From a virus, in IMG/VR virus record IMGVR_UViG_3300037516_000402, positions 1 through 25,819 of that record: 25,819 bases of DNA; one strand, given 5' to 3'. Positions 13,907 to 22,901 of this stretch are shown here, piece after piece. The notes under the pieces are model-generated. The model did not search any database. It saw only the letters and a program-made list of their open reading frames with translations, and was not told the origin of the DNA. The translations under genes were made by a program, and so were the position numbers. Each line of letters starts with the position of its first letter. The stretch's first letter is position 1.

Positions 13907-15493
13907 TTAAAATGATGCCCACATTCCTGAACCAGATGATGCTGAGCGAGGTGCATCGGTAATTTGAACTATAGTGTCAATATTATAGTTAATTTTATCT
14001 GAGTGTGCGTTTTGACCATCGGTACAACTGTAACCACCCGCAAAATAACCCCAGTTCATTCCCATAAGTCCCGCGTGTTCGTTATTCCATCTTGTTTGTG
14101 AACCACTATTGATAGTCCAAGTTGATGTAGTGTTTACGAATTTAAATATTCTATTTCCATCAGAAGTGGTACAATAAGTACCACCCCAATTACCCGCTAA
14201 ATAAAATTTATCTTGTTTTGAATTAACACCCTTTTCCGCTCCGCTTCCTGGCATACCTAACGCTCCTGGATTACTATTTGTTGATACAGTTGTCCAAACT
14301 TCAGTTGAGTGTGGCATTTTATTGGTTACGGTTGTTGAACCTCCATACGCTGAAGCAAATTGAAAACTATAGTCTTTATCAAACCAGCCAACAGCGTATT
14401 GTCCAACAGGTGCACCTGTTGTAGATGTCCAAGTTTCAGATGCAAACAATAATATGTCCATATAAGTGGTACCCTTACCAACTTCAAATCCTTTAGTTCC
14501 ATAAGATGCTAAAGTATTATATGTTCCACCTTGAGCTGAAGGTAATGCGGATGGTAAGTAACCAATACCGTGTTGACAAGATGATGGAGAACCTCCAGCA
14601 CCGTTGGGTCTAGCGGCAATTGCTTGTACTGTATCGGTAGCAAAGTTTACTCTATCATTTGTTGTGTCACCATTTTGTACATTATGGTAAGTGTATCCAT
14701 TTGACATTGCACTTGCCCATCCAGCATATTTAATTGCTTTGTTTAATGAAGATGCCATATATGACCAACTATCTGTTGCATATAATAATCTAAGAATGTT
14801 ACTATATAAAGTACTGCCAATATAACCACCCCCAACGTATCCCCTTACTAAATTTAAATCAAATCTGTATGTGTTTGTTAGAAAGGCAAAAACTGGTCTA
14901 TCGTTATGTTTAAGAGTTGCTGCCTGTGATTCAATTCTAAGTGGTTGAACTTCGGTATCTCCAGCCTCACCCACAACAATACAAACAGCATCTGTTGATG
15001 CGATTGTTGTTGAAGATGAATTAGTGAAATTTGTCCAAGGTCCACCAGGTCCATCTGTAGCATACTGTAATGTTAAAGTGTTTCCACTTCTTTGCCATTT
15101 AAACCAATAACCTGTTGTAGCAGCACCACCACTACCGATAGGTGCGTGATATTGTCCAAAGAACGTTGCACTATATCCATTCGGAAATCCAGATGTGTTT
15201 AACGCTCCCGCGTAAGGTCCATTACCATCAGCTGAATATCCATTAAAATCTGTATGATTAACGGTTGGTCCATAAACAAATCCAGTACCTCTATAGTTGT
15301 GAGCCCAATATGCAATAATAATAAAATCTTCACCAGCTGCAAAGGTATAATCATATACAACTGTTGTATATCCACTACCAGAACTAAAAATTGTACTATT
15401 AGTGCCTGACAACGTTCCACGTATGTGATAAGTTGATGGTTGTCTCCAACCTCGTCCTTTGTCAAATAATTCTATATTACCTGTTACTTGCAT
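13907..15493 (-). CDS. Adhesin-like tail protein: lectin-like domain plus kelch-like propeller
   Basis: A 528-residue member of a three-gene paralogous set. It begins with the set's short anchor-like start MQVTGNIEL. Residues about 20-190 are an extra beta-rich domain not present in its two paralogs; YWFKWQRSGNTLTLQYATDG, then PWTNFTNSSS, resembles concanavalin-A/laminin-G-like lectin folds. From about 216 (RGYVGGGYIGSTLY) to the end runs a propeller-like region with repeats such as ATDSW, FATDT, HSTEVW and GWFDKDY, as in the paralogs. It ends IVQITDAPRSASSGSGMWASF. The repeats point to a kelch-like beta propeller, a common phage or surface binding unit. A host-glycan-binding role is likely but inferred. 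The gene is last in the fibre operon. Confidence 0.78.
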   Translation of the reverse strand: MQVTGNIELFDKGRGWRQPSTYHIRGTLSGTNSTIFSSGSGYTTVVYDYTFAAGEDFIIIAYWAHNYRGTGFVYGPTVNHTDFNGYSADGNGPYAGALNTSGFPNGYSATFFGQYHAPIGSGGAATTGYWFKWQRSGNTLTLQYATDGPGGPWTNFTNSSSTTIASTDAVCIVVGEAGDTEVQPLRIESQAATLKHNDRPVFAFLTNTYRFDLNLVRGYVGGGYIGSTLYSNILRLLYATDSWSYMASSLNKAIKYAGWASAMSNGYTYHNVQNGDTTNDRVNFATDTVQAIAARPNGAGGSPSSCQHGIGYLPSALPSAQGGTYNTLASYGTKGFEVGKGTTYMDILLFASETWTSTTGAPVGQYAVGWFDKDYSFQFASAYGGSTTVTNKMPHSTEVWTTVSTNSNPGALGMPGSGAEKGVNSKQDKFYLAGNWGGTYCTTSDGNRIFKFVNTTSTWTINSGSQTRWNNEHAGLMGMNWGYFAGGYSCTDGQNAHSDKINYNIDTIVQITDAPRSASSGSGMWASF

Positions 15494-15502
15494 ATTCTAT
15501 AA

Positions 15503-16468
15503 TTAATAACCACTCCACATTGGTGATCCTGAACTTAATGACCTTGGTGCGTCTGGTATTTGTATAACCGTATCTGTTGGGTATTCCACCCTATCTGTGT
15601 GTGCATTTTGTGCTCCATTATATCCTCCCGCCCAATATCCGTGATTCTGACCCATAACTGGTGATTGTTCACCATTAGCTAAAGTTTGGTTATATGGATT
15701 TGTTTGATATGAATATGTTATGTGCATAAATTTCATAAATGGATAGGTTACATTATCCCCAATAACATATGATTTAGCATCTTTTGTTGGTAGTCCTTTA
15801 CCCCAAGCACCTAAAGATGTTGTATAGTTAGGTGAACAAGATATAGATCCCCAAGTTTCAGTTGCGTATGGATATCTTCTAGTCACACCATCATTACCCA
15901 AACTAAATCCCGCTAATTTATCAAACCAAGCTTGTGTATATGCGGTTCCAGTTGCAATACTACCATCACTAGCTGCCACCCAAGTATCTGCCGCGAAGTT
16001 TAATTTATCGTAGTTAGTACTATTTGCGTTTGCTAAGGTATATGCTCTAGTCCCAAAAAAAGAACCGTCGGTGTTGTAACCAATACCGTGTTGTATTTGT
16101 GATGAACTATTAGCACTTGCGTAGTTTCTATTATTGATGTTAGTACATACTTCAGTACTAAATGCCATTTTTTGATTTATTACATCTCCACCGCACCAAA
16201 ACATATATCCGTTTGTGTGTGAACTTGCCCAACCTCCATAATATAAACTTGATCGTAACGATGCGTTTGCAGATGTTCCCCAAGCATCTGTTGCATTTTG
16301 TATTGTTGTTACAACTGACCAAACTGAAGAACCAATATAACCACCACCGATATATCCTTTAGTTAAGGATAAACCATTCTTATAATCATCGGCAATGTAT
16401 TCAAGGTTCAAAGCTGAACCATTGTATTTCATTGTTCCCGTATAATTTATTTGTCCGTATACTTTCAT
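15503..16468 (-). CDS. Kelch-like propeller adhesin (paralog 2)
   Basis: A 321-residue protein that starts MKVYGQINYTGTMKYNG, the anchor-like N-terminus shared with its paralogs and similar to the fibre's GDLTVLG. The propeller region begins KGYIGGGYIGSSVW near residue 38. Blade-like repeats include QNATDAWG, AFSTEVC, FAADTW, YATETWG and a HGIGY motif. The C-terminus IQIPDAPRSLSSGSPMW is nearly identical in form to the other two. There is no signal peptide or enzyme motif. It is nine bases before the 528-residue paralog and four bases after the 323-residue one, so all are likely virion proteins made together. Function in host recognition is inferred. Confidence 0.78.
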   Translation of the reverse strand: MKVYGQINYTGTMKYNGSALNLEYIADDYKNGLSLTKGYIGGGYIGSSVWSVVTTIQNATDAWGTSANASLRSSLYYGGWASSHTNGYMFWCGGDVINQKMAFSTEVCTNINNRNYASANSSSQIQHGIGYNTDGSFFGTRAYTLANANSTNYDKLNFAADTWVAASDGSIATGTAYTQAWFDKLAGFSLGNDGVTRRYPYATETWGSISCSPNYTTSLGAWGKGLPTKDAKSYVIGDNVTYPFMKFMHITYSYQTNPYNQTLANGEQSPVMGQNHGYWAGGYNGAQNAHTDRVEYPTDTVIQIPDAPRSLSSGSPMWSGY

Positions 16469-16472
16469 ATTA

Positions 16473-17444
16473 TTAAATTGGACTCCACATTGGAGATGCT
16501 GAACTTAATGATCTTGGCGCGTCCGCAATTTGAACGACCGTATCTGTATTGTGAAACACTTTGTCACTATGCGCATTTTGACTATAGGTACCTTGATATC
16601 CACCAGCTAAATAACCGTGATTCTGTCCCATAGTTCCTGCGTGTTCACAGTTGGGTTGTGTTTGACTTCCAAAATTTACAGTCCACGTTGATATACTATT
16701 TCTAAATTGGAATATTGTATTATTATACCAACCACTATTACCCGCAACATACGCCTTACCTTTTTTAGTATTAAGACCTTTCTCTAATTGTCCTTGTGGC
16801 ATACCCATAGTAATTGGTCCACTAACTGTTGAAAGTGTTGACCAAGTTTCGGATGCAAATGGAAATATTTTAGTGTAATTATTTAACGATGCAAAGTTCC
16901 AACCATACTCTTTATCAAACCAACCGTAAGCGTGAGATGCTTGACCTATGTTACCATCCGACCTTGCGGTCATTGAATCTGTTGTAAAATCTAATTTATC
17001 ATAACTAGTTGATGAGTTTCCACAAGTGTATGCATATCTTCCATATGGTACTCCCGTTGTTTCAAATCCAACACCTTGTTGAATCAATGATGGTGAATAA
17101 CTACCATTTGTTCTTGCTGCGGTTGTTGTAACTGTCTCATTGGCAAACATTACTTTATTAACTGTGGATGCATTTCCTTGAAAAACATAACCGAATGTAT
17201 GTGCTGAAGCCCATCCTCCGTAATTGGTTGTGAATGTTAATATATTAGATGAAGTTGCCCAAGCATCTGTCGCATAACTTAATAATGTTATGGTATTCCA
17301 TACTGAAGCACCAACATAACCACCACCAATCAAACCACGAATAAGAACTAATCCTAATTCGTAGTGACTATCTAAAACACTTTTAATATCTCTACCTTGT
17401 ACTGTTAGATTTCCCGTAAAATTTACATCTCCGTTTACTTTCAT
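16473..17444 (-). CDS. Kelch-like propeller adhesin (paralog 1)
   Basis: A 323-residue protein directly after the long tail fibre (one base between them). The start MKVNGDVNFTGNLTVQG closely mirrors the fibre's own N-terminal SGDLTVLGN, suggesting a common attachment element. The propeller begins RGLIGGGYVGASVW at about 38 and carries YATDAW, FANETV, FTTDSM, FASETW and HGYLAGGY repeats, with YGWFDKEYGW in the middle. It ends VVQIADAPRSLSSASPMW. Similar kelch-like propeller repeats occur in marine T4-like structural proteins. A tail-tip or accessory-fibre adhesin is the best guess. Confidence 0.78.
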   Translation of the reverse strand: MKVNGDVNFTGNLTVQGRDIKSVLDSHYELGLVLIRGLIGGGYVGASVWNTITLLSYATDAWATSSNILTFTTNYGGWASAHTFGYVFQGNASTVNKVMFANETVTTTAARTNGSYSPSLIQQGVGFETTGVPYGRYAYTCGNSSTSYDKLDFTTDSMTARSDGNIGQASHAYGWFDKEYGWNFASLNNYTKIFPFASETWSTLSTVSGPITMGMPQGQLEKGLNTKKGKAYVAGNSGWYNNTIFQFRNSISTWTVNFGSQTQPNCEHAGTMGQNHGYLAGGYQGTYSQNAHSDKVFHNTDTVVQIADAPRSLSSASPMWSPI

Positions 17445-17445
17445 A

Positions 17446-20400
17446 TTACAGTCCTAATTTACCTTTTAATTCTGTTATAATCAAGTTCTGTTCGTTTATT
17501 TCTTGCTTTAATTCTTTAACTGCCTCAATAAGATATGCATTTATTCTACCGTAAGAAACTGAATCAACTTCACCATCTTTATTTTTAAGAACAACTAATG
17601 GTGTTACATCATACATTTCTTCCGCAATCACACCCGCCTCAATATTACCACTATCTTTTCTTGTGTATGTTACACCTCTCATTTGAAGTATCTTATCTAA
17701 ACCGTATTTAATTGTTTCAATATTTGTTTTATATCGAATGGATGAATTTTCAGTAAAAATACCACCAACCGTTATACTACCTTTGGTATAGAAGTTACCA
17801 GTTGCTGAACTCATTTCAGCAACAATGGATGGTTGACCTGTTGATGTTCCCGCTTCCCAAGTCCAACCATAACCGCTAGAGTTTTCAATGAAACTACGAA
17901 GTGCCCACGATGTTACAAAATTACCAGCTGCAGGTGAGGTAATATTACCCGTTGGTCCAGTACTGGCAACGTTTACTGCTGCCATATATTGACACCACGC
18001 CGTATAACCACTTGAATACCAATTAATACCGTGAGTTGTATTGGCACTTCTTTGTATAAAATGACTTCTAGCATATAAATCAACAAATGTTGGTGAGTTA
18101 CCCGTACCAACACTTTGGTTAATCGTATATGCTGTTATGTTACCTGCAGTACCTGCAGTTGAAGCATATGACACAGATTGTGAACCAATGTTACCCGTGG
18201 TAATTGCATCTGTTATTCCATAACCACTTATTGTTGTTGGTTTTGATGAAACGTTTGCGAAAGATATACCTGTGATGTATCCGTTTGGATTCGTTGCGTT
18301 ATATGGTGTATAACCTAACGCTGTTGTAACGTTACCACTGGTTATACTCGAAATATATCCCGATGGGTTAGTTGCATTGTATGGGGTAAATCCAAGTGCC
18401 GTTGTTACATTACCACTCGTTATACTTGAAATGTAACCAGATGGGTTCGTTGCGTTGTATGGAGTGTAACCTAATGCGGTTGTAACGTTGCCGCTAGTTA
18501 TACCTGTTAAATAAGCACTATTATTTGTGAACTGTGAAATGTTCATTGAACTTAATGCTCCCGCTGTCGCTACCGTTTGTGAACCAATATTACCACTATG
18601 TATAAACTCTCTCCAAGTTTGCCATCCACTATCATTTCTTCTTCTAAAATACGCAACGTCCGAAGCGTAATCAAACGCTAATTGTGTTCTTCTATCAAAG
18701 TTATTACCAATATTAACAGTTCTTATATTTGGTGATGATAACGGTGGTGTACCTGAAGGTACTGGGTCAAATGTTGTAAAACTTTCTCCCCAATCAGAAT
18801 CTATATTACCAGTTATTGTACCATTAGATTTTACAGAATCAGTAATTCCATATCCACTAAGTGTTGTTGGTTTTGATGAAACGTTAGCAAATGATATACC
18901 TGTAATATAACCCGATGGGTTAGTTGCATTATACGGAGTAAATCCTAAAGCTGTTGTTACATTACCACTGGTTATACTTGAGATATACCCTGATGGATTG
19001 GTTGCGTTGTATGGAGTGTAACCTAATGCGGTTGTAACGTTACCACTAGTTATACTTGAAATGTAACCAGATGGGTTAGTTGCGTTGTATGGTGTAAATC
19101 CTAAAGCCGTTGTTACGTTACCGCTCGTTATACCTGTTAAATAAGCACTGTTATTTGTGAACTGTGAAATGTTCATTGATGTCAACGCGCCCGCCGTAGT
19201 TGCTGTTGTTGCATTACCACTTAATGCGCCTGTGAACGTTGTTGCACTTACTGTTGAGAATGTTGGTGTACTAGTTGTTAATACTGCTTGGTTTATAACT
19301 GAACCATATCCTATTGTTGAACTTAAGGTAATTTGTGCACTACCCGATACCAAACCAGACGGTATACTACCAATTGATCCGAATGTTATTTGAGACGAGC
19401 CCGACACTATACCAGATGGAATACTCGATAAACTACCATATGTAATTTGACTAGATCCAGATACAACACCATCCGCATTCATTTTACTTTTTACACCACT
19501 TGTAAATGTTGCTGATGTTGTGTCAAGACTAACTGTTCTTGTTGCGGATATGTCACCGCCACCACTTAAACCATTACCTGCAGTAATTGATACCGCTGTG
19601 TGATCGATATGTCTATTTGTATCATACCCTGTTGTTGAGTTATGTGCTATTTGTGATGAACCAGAAACTATTGTTGTTCCTGTTGAAACAATTGTACCAT
19701 TAATAACGGTGTTAGATAAAACAGTAACGGTTGTACCGTCATCTGTTATGTTTGAATCATTTAAGTGATCTCCTCCGGCAGATTTTGCAATTCTACCACT
19801 TGTTAATGTTAATTCACTTCCTAATGAACCAGAGCTACGAGGTCCAGATAATATAACACCACCACCATACGAAGCCTCACTTGAGTTTTGATAAACCCAC
19901 CTATTATTAACTGAGTCCCATAATAAAGATCCTGTCGCGATTCCAACCGAACCCGAATCGTGAACTTCTAATCCACCAAATCTAGAACCTGGACTCGCTG
20001 TGTTTACTGTAATAATATTATCCTCAACTCTTAATTGAGATGATGTCACATATGTTATAGATGAGGAACCAAAAACTGTTAAGTTTTCAGTAATTATTAC
20101 CGAACCACTAATTGTTTGTAAGCCTTTGAATGTGTTAGAACCGGTGGTTGCGTAACTACCACTTTTACCTTCAATCGAATCTAACCTATTGCTTTGATTT
20201 AATGTTGTGGTAGCAATTGAAGAACTTAATGATCCAATACTAGAACTTAATCCGCTTGTTGTTGTTGCAACTGATGATGATAAACTCCCAATACTAGAAC
20301 TTAATCCACTTGTTGTTGTTGCAACACTTGAAGATAAACTTCCAATACTACTTGTTAAAGAAGAACTTAATCCTAATGTTGTAGTTGCAACTGAAGAAGA

Positions 20401-21543
20401 TAAACTTCCAATTGAACTAGACAATGAGGAACTTAATCCTGATGTAGTTGTTGCAACGCTTGAACTTAAACTTCCAATGGAGGAACTTAATCCACTAGTT
20501 GTTGTTTCGACACTAGAACTTAACGAACCAATACTAGAACTCAACCCACTTGTTGTGGTTGCAACAGAGCTAGATAATGAACCTATACTTGTGGATACAC
20601 TTGAGCTGAATGTTGAATATCCTGTGGTACCTGTTATTAAAACTTGATCACTTCCAGATATAACTGTTTCCGTGTTAAGTTTATTTTTAATTGTGGTATC
20701 AATAGAACTAGTAAATGTATTTAAACTACTTGTTGATGTTTGTAGTGTTCCAATTATCGTGTTATTAGAACCTGTGTAGGTATTCAATGAACCAATAGAC
20801 CCCGTCACTCCTTCGATAGAAGTCAACCTACCATTCTGAGTTGTTTCTACTGTATTGTTTGAACTTGTAAAAGAATTAAAATCTGTTCTTATTGAAGAAC
20901 TATCCGATTCAAGTGATGTCAATCTACCTGAAGCACTCGATGTGAATGTATTTAAAGAACCTGTCGATGTTTGTAAAGTTCCGATTACCGTATTATTACT
21001 ACCAGTGTAGGTGTTTAACAAACTAACAGAACCTGTAACTCCCTCAATAGATGTTAATCTACTATTTTGTGTGGTGTTAGTTGAATCATTTGAACTTGTA
21101 TATGATTGAAATGTTGTTTCATCCAACTTTCCTGTACCAACAGGGACACCATTTAAAGTTATTGATCCCGAAATGGTAAGTGCTCCCGTAATTTCTGTAT
21201 TTGAATTAACCCTTAATCCATTCGAATTTGAAATGGATGCTGTGGCAACCCCATCAGCAATTTGAGTTAAATTAAGACCCGTAACCCCACTTGCTGGAAT
21301 ATTATATAGATTTGTACCGTCACCCTTGAAGGAACCAGTGAAGGATCCTGTAGTGTACGATGAGGTGAATTGGTGAAAACTTGAGGTTAAGGTGTATTTT
21401 GGGGCTTCGGATGCGGTTAACGCATTCGTGGATGTTCCACTAACCGTCGCATTTATGTTTCCTAATACGGTTAAGTCTCCTGAGATTTCAGCTGAACTCG
21501 ATACCGATAGCGATCCAGATATGTGTGCGTCAAATATATTCAT
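17446..21543 (-). CDS. Long tail fibre with C-terminal S74 intramolecular chaperone
   Basis: A 1365-residue repeat-rich fibre. Order: an N-terminal attachment-like part (SGSLSVSSSAEISGDLTVLGN), FKGDGTNLYNIPASGVTGLN near 75-100, two related blocks with RLTSIEGVTGS, seven Ser-rich units IGSLSSSVATTT, a GSSQI repeat region, two copies of a three-unit TPYNATNPSGY block separated by a pyocin-knob-like domain (WGESFTTFDPV ... RRNDSGWQTWREF), then a C-terminal S74 domain of about 100 residues. The chaperone has the N-S-S-I-R-Y-K-T-N-I motif at 1266-1275 with Ser1267/Ser1268 and Lys1272 as candidates for self-cleavage, and AGVIAEEM. S74 domains help fibres trimerise and then cleave themselves off. 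The fibre should be a trimeric host-recognition protein. Confidence 0.93.
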   Translation of the reverse strand: MNIFDAHISGSLSVSSSAEISGDLTVLGNINATVSGTSTNALTASEAPKYTLTSSFHQFTSSYTTGSFTGSFKGDGTNLYNIPASGVTGLNLTQIADGVATASISNSNGLRVNSNTEITGALTISGSITLNGVPVGTGKLDETTFQSYTSSNDSTNTTQNSRLTSIEGVTGSVSLLNTYTGSNNTVIGTLQTSTGSLNTFTSSASGRLTSLESDSSSIRTDFNSFTSSNNTVETTQNGRLTSIEGVTGSIGSLNTYTGSNNTIIGTLQTSTSSLNTFTSSIDTTIKNKLNTETVISGSDQVLITGTTGYSTFSSSVSTSIGSLSSSVATTTSGLSSSIGSLSSSVETTTSGLSSSIGSLSSSVATTTSGLSSSLSSSIGSLSSSVATTTLGLSSSLTSSIGSLSSSVATTTSGLSSSIGSLSSSVATTTSGLSSSIGSLSSSIATTTLNQSNRLDSIEGKSGSYATTGSNTFKGLQTISGSVIITENLTVFGSSSITYVTSSQLRVEDNIITVNTASPGSRFGGLEVHDSGSVGIATGSLLWDSVNNRWVYQNSSEASYGGGVILSGPRSSGSLGSELTLTSGRIAKSAGGDHLNDSNITDDGTTVTVLSNTVINGTIVSTGTTIVSGSSQIAHNSTTGYDTNRHIDHTAVSITAGNGLSGGGDISATRTVSLDTTSATFTSGVKSKMNADGVVSGSSQITYGSLSSIPSGIVSGSSQITFGSIGSIPSGLVSGSAQITLSSTIGYGSVINQAVLTTSTPTFSTVSATTFTGALSGNATTATTAGALTSMNISQFTNNSAYLTGITSGNVTTALGFTPYNATNPSGYISSITSGNVTTALGYTPYNATNPSGYISSITSGNVTTALGFTPYNATNPSGYITGISFANVSSKPTTLSGYGITDSVKSNGTITGNIDSDWGESFTTFDPVPSGTPPLSSPNIRTVNIGNNFDRRTQLAFDYASDVAYFRRRNDSGWQTWREFIHSGNIGSQTVATAGALSSMNISQFTNNSAYLTGITSGNVTTALGYTPYNATNPSGYISSITSGNVTTALGFTPYNATNPSGYISSITSGNVTTALGYTPYNATNPNGYITGISFANVSSKPTTISGYGITDAITTGNIGSQSVSYASTAGTAGNITAYTINQSVGTGNSPTFVDLYARSHFIQRSANTTHGINWYSSGYTAWCQYMAAVNVASTGPTGNITSPAAGNFVTSWALRSFIENSSGYGWTWEAGTSTGQPSIVAEMSSATGNFYTKGSITVGGIFTENSSIRYKTNIETIKYGLDKILQMRGVTYTRKDSGNIEAGVIAEEMYDVTPLVVLKNKDGEVDSVSYGRINAYLIEAVKELKQEINEQNLIITELKGKLGL
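18214..18549 (-). repeat. Fibre-module direct repeat, copy 2
   Basis: About 336 bases encoding three units of ITSGNVTTALG(F/Y)TPYNATNP(S/N)GY and flanking SMNISQFTNNSAYL and FANVSSKPTT. The same block occurs 630 bases higher (18844-19179). Within each, the 78-base unit repeats three times with scattered silent changes. Confidence 0.85.
18844..19179 (-). repeat. Fibre-module direct repeat, copy 1
   Basis: The N-terminal copy of the block described above, offset 630 bases (210 residues). The knob-like domain lies between the two copies, so recombination between them would remove or duplicate that domain in frame. Confidence 0.85.
20204..20589 (-). repeat. Serine-rich tandem repeats in the fibre
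   Basis: Seven units with IGSLSSS(V/I)(A/E)TTT, each about 54 bases, two with a 4-residue insertion. The protein copies are almost identical while the DNA copies differ silently, showing selection at the protein level. Confidence 0.85.
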
Positions 21544-21597
21544 CTAAATGTGTGTTATACAATAGATAAATACTTTATATTTTATATTGTGACTTAA

Positions 21598-22401
21598 TTA
21601 AATTAACGCCTTTTTGGGTTGTGTTAATCCCAATGGTAGGTATTCTCTGAAATTTTTATATATATAATCGAATAATACTCTACCATAGTGTTTATGATGT
21701 TCAATACCAGGATGTAAATTATCTGAACCTAAGTCCATTTTAAACTTATCTAATGCTGTAAATCTATTAAACTCCTTATAATCCGTTAGTAAATGTTTAC
21801 CATCCCATAACCAATTACATTTTTTTGACTCTAAAAATAACTTTATTAACATATGATTTTTATACCAATTTACAAAATCGGCATTTTTATTTTGTAATGC
21901 GTCCATACTACTTTGAATTATTTTACCGTCTTCCGTTTCCGATAATTTTCCCCAGGATTTGGTTGGTATATATGGTTCGATACTATTATCTTCAGTATAA
22001 ATTTCTCTCCTATGTGGGAATGTATACATTATTAAAACTAAATCTGGTTTAATTAAATCATAATAACTCATTAAACACCTACTTATAAAATCATTACTCC
22101 TTCCTCCTGTTCCAAAATTAAAATTTACACCATTTTCAATATGACTACAAAATTGAGCGGGCCAAGTTTCATCATCATTTACACCAACACCTTCAGTGAT
22201 TGAACAACCTAATGACATTACCTTAAACCCTTCTTTTTTTATACTGTCACCTCTAAACCCCAATTCATTATATGTGTATACACATTTACCAGTGCTATCA
22301 CCACCAGAAGTTGTGTAAGTTTGATTTACTCTTTCTTTTAATGAATATCTATAAGATGATATTTCAAATCCTTCTGGATTCCAATATTGTAAAGATTTCA
22401 T
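21598..22401 (-). CDS. SGNH/GDSL-hydrolase-like protein
   Basis: A 267-residue protein with SGNH-hydrolase motifs: SLGCSITEGVGV with the likely nucleophile Ser67 (GDS replaced by GCS), GTGGRSNDF with Gly99 and Asn103 in the oxyanion-hole positions, and a C-terminal DNLHPG with Asp227 and His230 completing the triad. The family hydrolyses esters, often removing or moving acetyl groups on polysaccharides. There is no signal peptide, so it may act in the cytoplasm or be virion-associated. It is the last gene of the minus-strand modification operon, starting in ATGA overlap with the prolyl-hydroxylase-like gene and 54 bases before the long tail fibre. An esterase or acetyltransferase-like role on fibre or host glycans fits. 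Confidence 0.85.
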   Translation of the reverse strand: MKSLQYWNPEGFEISSYRYSLKERVNQTYTTSGGDSTGKCVYTYNELGFRGDSIKKEGFKVMSLGCSITEGVGVNDDETWPAQFCSHIENGVNFNFGTGGRSNDFISRCLMSYYDLIKPDLVLIMYTFPHRREIYTEDNSIEPYIPTKSWGKLSETEDGKIIQSSMDALQNKNADFVNWYKNHMLIKLFLESKKCNWLWDGKHLLTDYKEFNRFTALDKFKMDLGSDNLHPGIEHHKHYGRVLFDYIYKNFREYLPLGLTQPKKALI

Positions 22402-22901
22402 ATCAATTTATTTATTTCCAATGGATTTATGTGTTCGTTTTGTAAAAACCATAATAAAGAGTATCGTTCTCCTTTTAAAATTGTTGTTATTTCGTGGTCT
22501 ATTCTTGTATCAAATAAATATGTATTCCCCATCACTTTATTTAATACGATTTCATTTGGGTTATACAACTTAAAGTCTCCACCCTCAAAATCGTCACTTA
22601 ATAAGACTCCCACAGCATATAGCCTATTTTCTCGAATGTCGTTGTGTTTTCCAAACCAATCACCTTTTGTAAATTTATGAAAATGAATGACTTCTTTATT
22701 TCTTTTTATTTGTATGTTTGATTCTTCTTCAAAAAATGTTTTAAGTTTATCAAACAACCATTTGGTTTCCAACGAATATCTAATTGGTTGTGAATTGAAT
22801 TTTCTATCGCCCATTATCCAATTTGTAATGTGAGTGTCGTTATATAATATTATAGATTCACACTCCTCTTTACTAAATAATATTTTTTCTTTTAAAATCA
22901 T
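22398..22901 (-). CDS. Prolyl-4-hydroxylase-like 2OG-Fe(II) oxygenase
   Basis: A 167-residue oxygenase. The iron ligands His86-Asn-Asp88 (GKHNDIREN) and His136 (DTRIDHEITT) and the 2-oxoglutarate site Arg146 (KGERYSLLWFL) follow the P4Hc layout. FEGGDFKLYN is the typical strand between them. It is a single compact domain, typical of phage 2OG oxygenases, whose substrates are mostly unknown. It overlaps the sulfotransferase upstream by 29 bases and the SGNH gene in ATGA. It is a separate type from the Asp/Asn hydroxylase at 7715-8281, so the window has two oxygenases with different likely targets. Confidence 0.88.
   Translation of the reverse strand: MILKEKILFSKEECESIILYNDTHITNWIMGDRKFNSQPIRYSLETKWLFDKLKTFFEEESNIQIKRNKEVIHFHKFTKGDWFGKHNDIRENRLYAVGVLLSDDFEGGDFKLYNPNEIVLNKVMGNTYLFDTRIDHEITTILKGERYSLLWFLQNEHINPLEINKLI

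Noticed and set aside
20204-20589. Short repeated units that could suggest a CRISPR array
   Set aside because: The units are adjacent in-frame coding repeats with no unique spacers between them, and they lie within one long protein.
20207-20647. Plus-strand ORF of 146 codons with regular repeats
   Set aside because: It is the antisense shadow of the Ser-rich repeats in the tail fibre; its regular LxLNPLVVV pattern is only the reverse complement of the repeated codons.
21544-21597. Promoter before the long tail fibre
   Set aside because: The 54-base gap is AT-rich with several TATA-like stretches, but none has a good partner at 17 bases, so no specific site can be supported.
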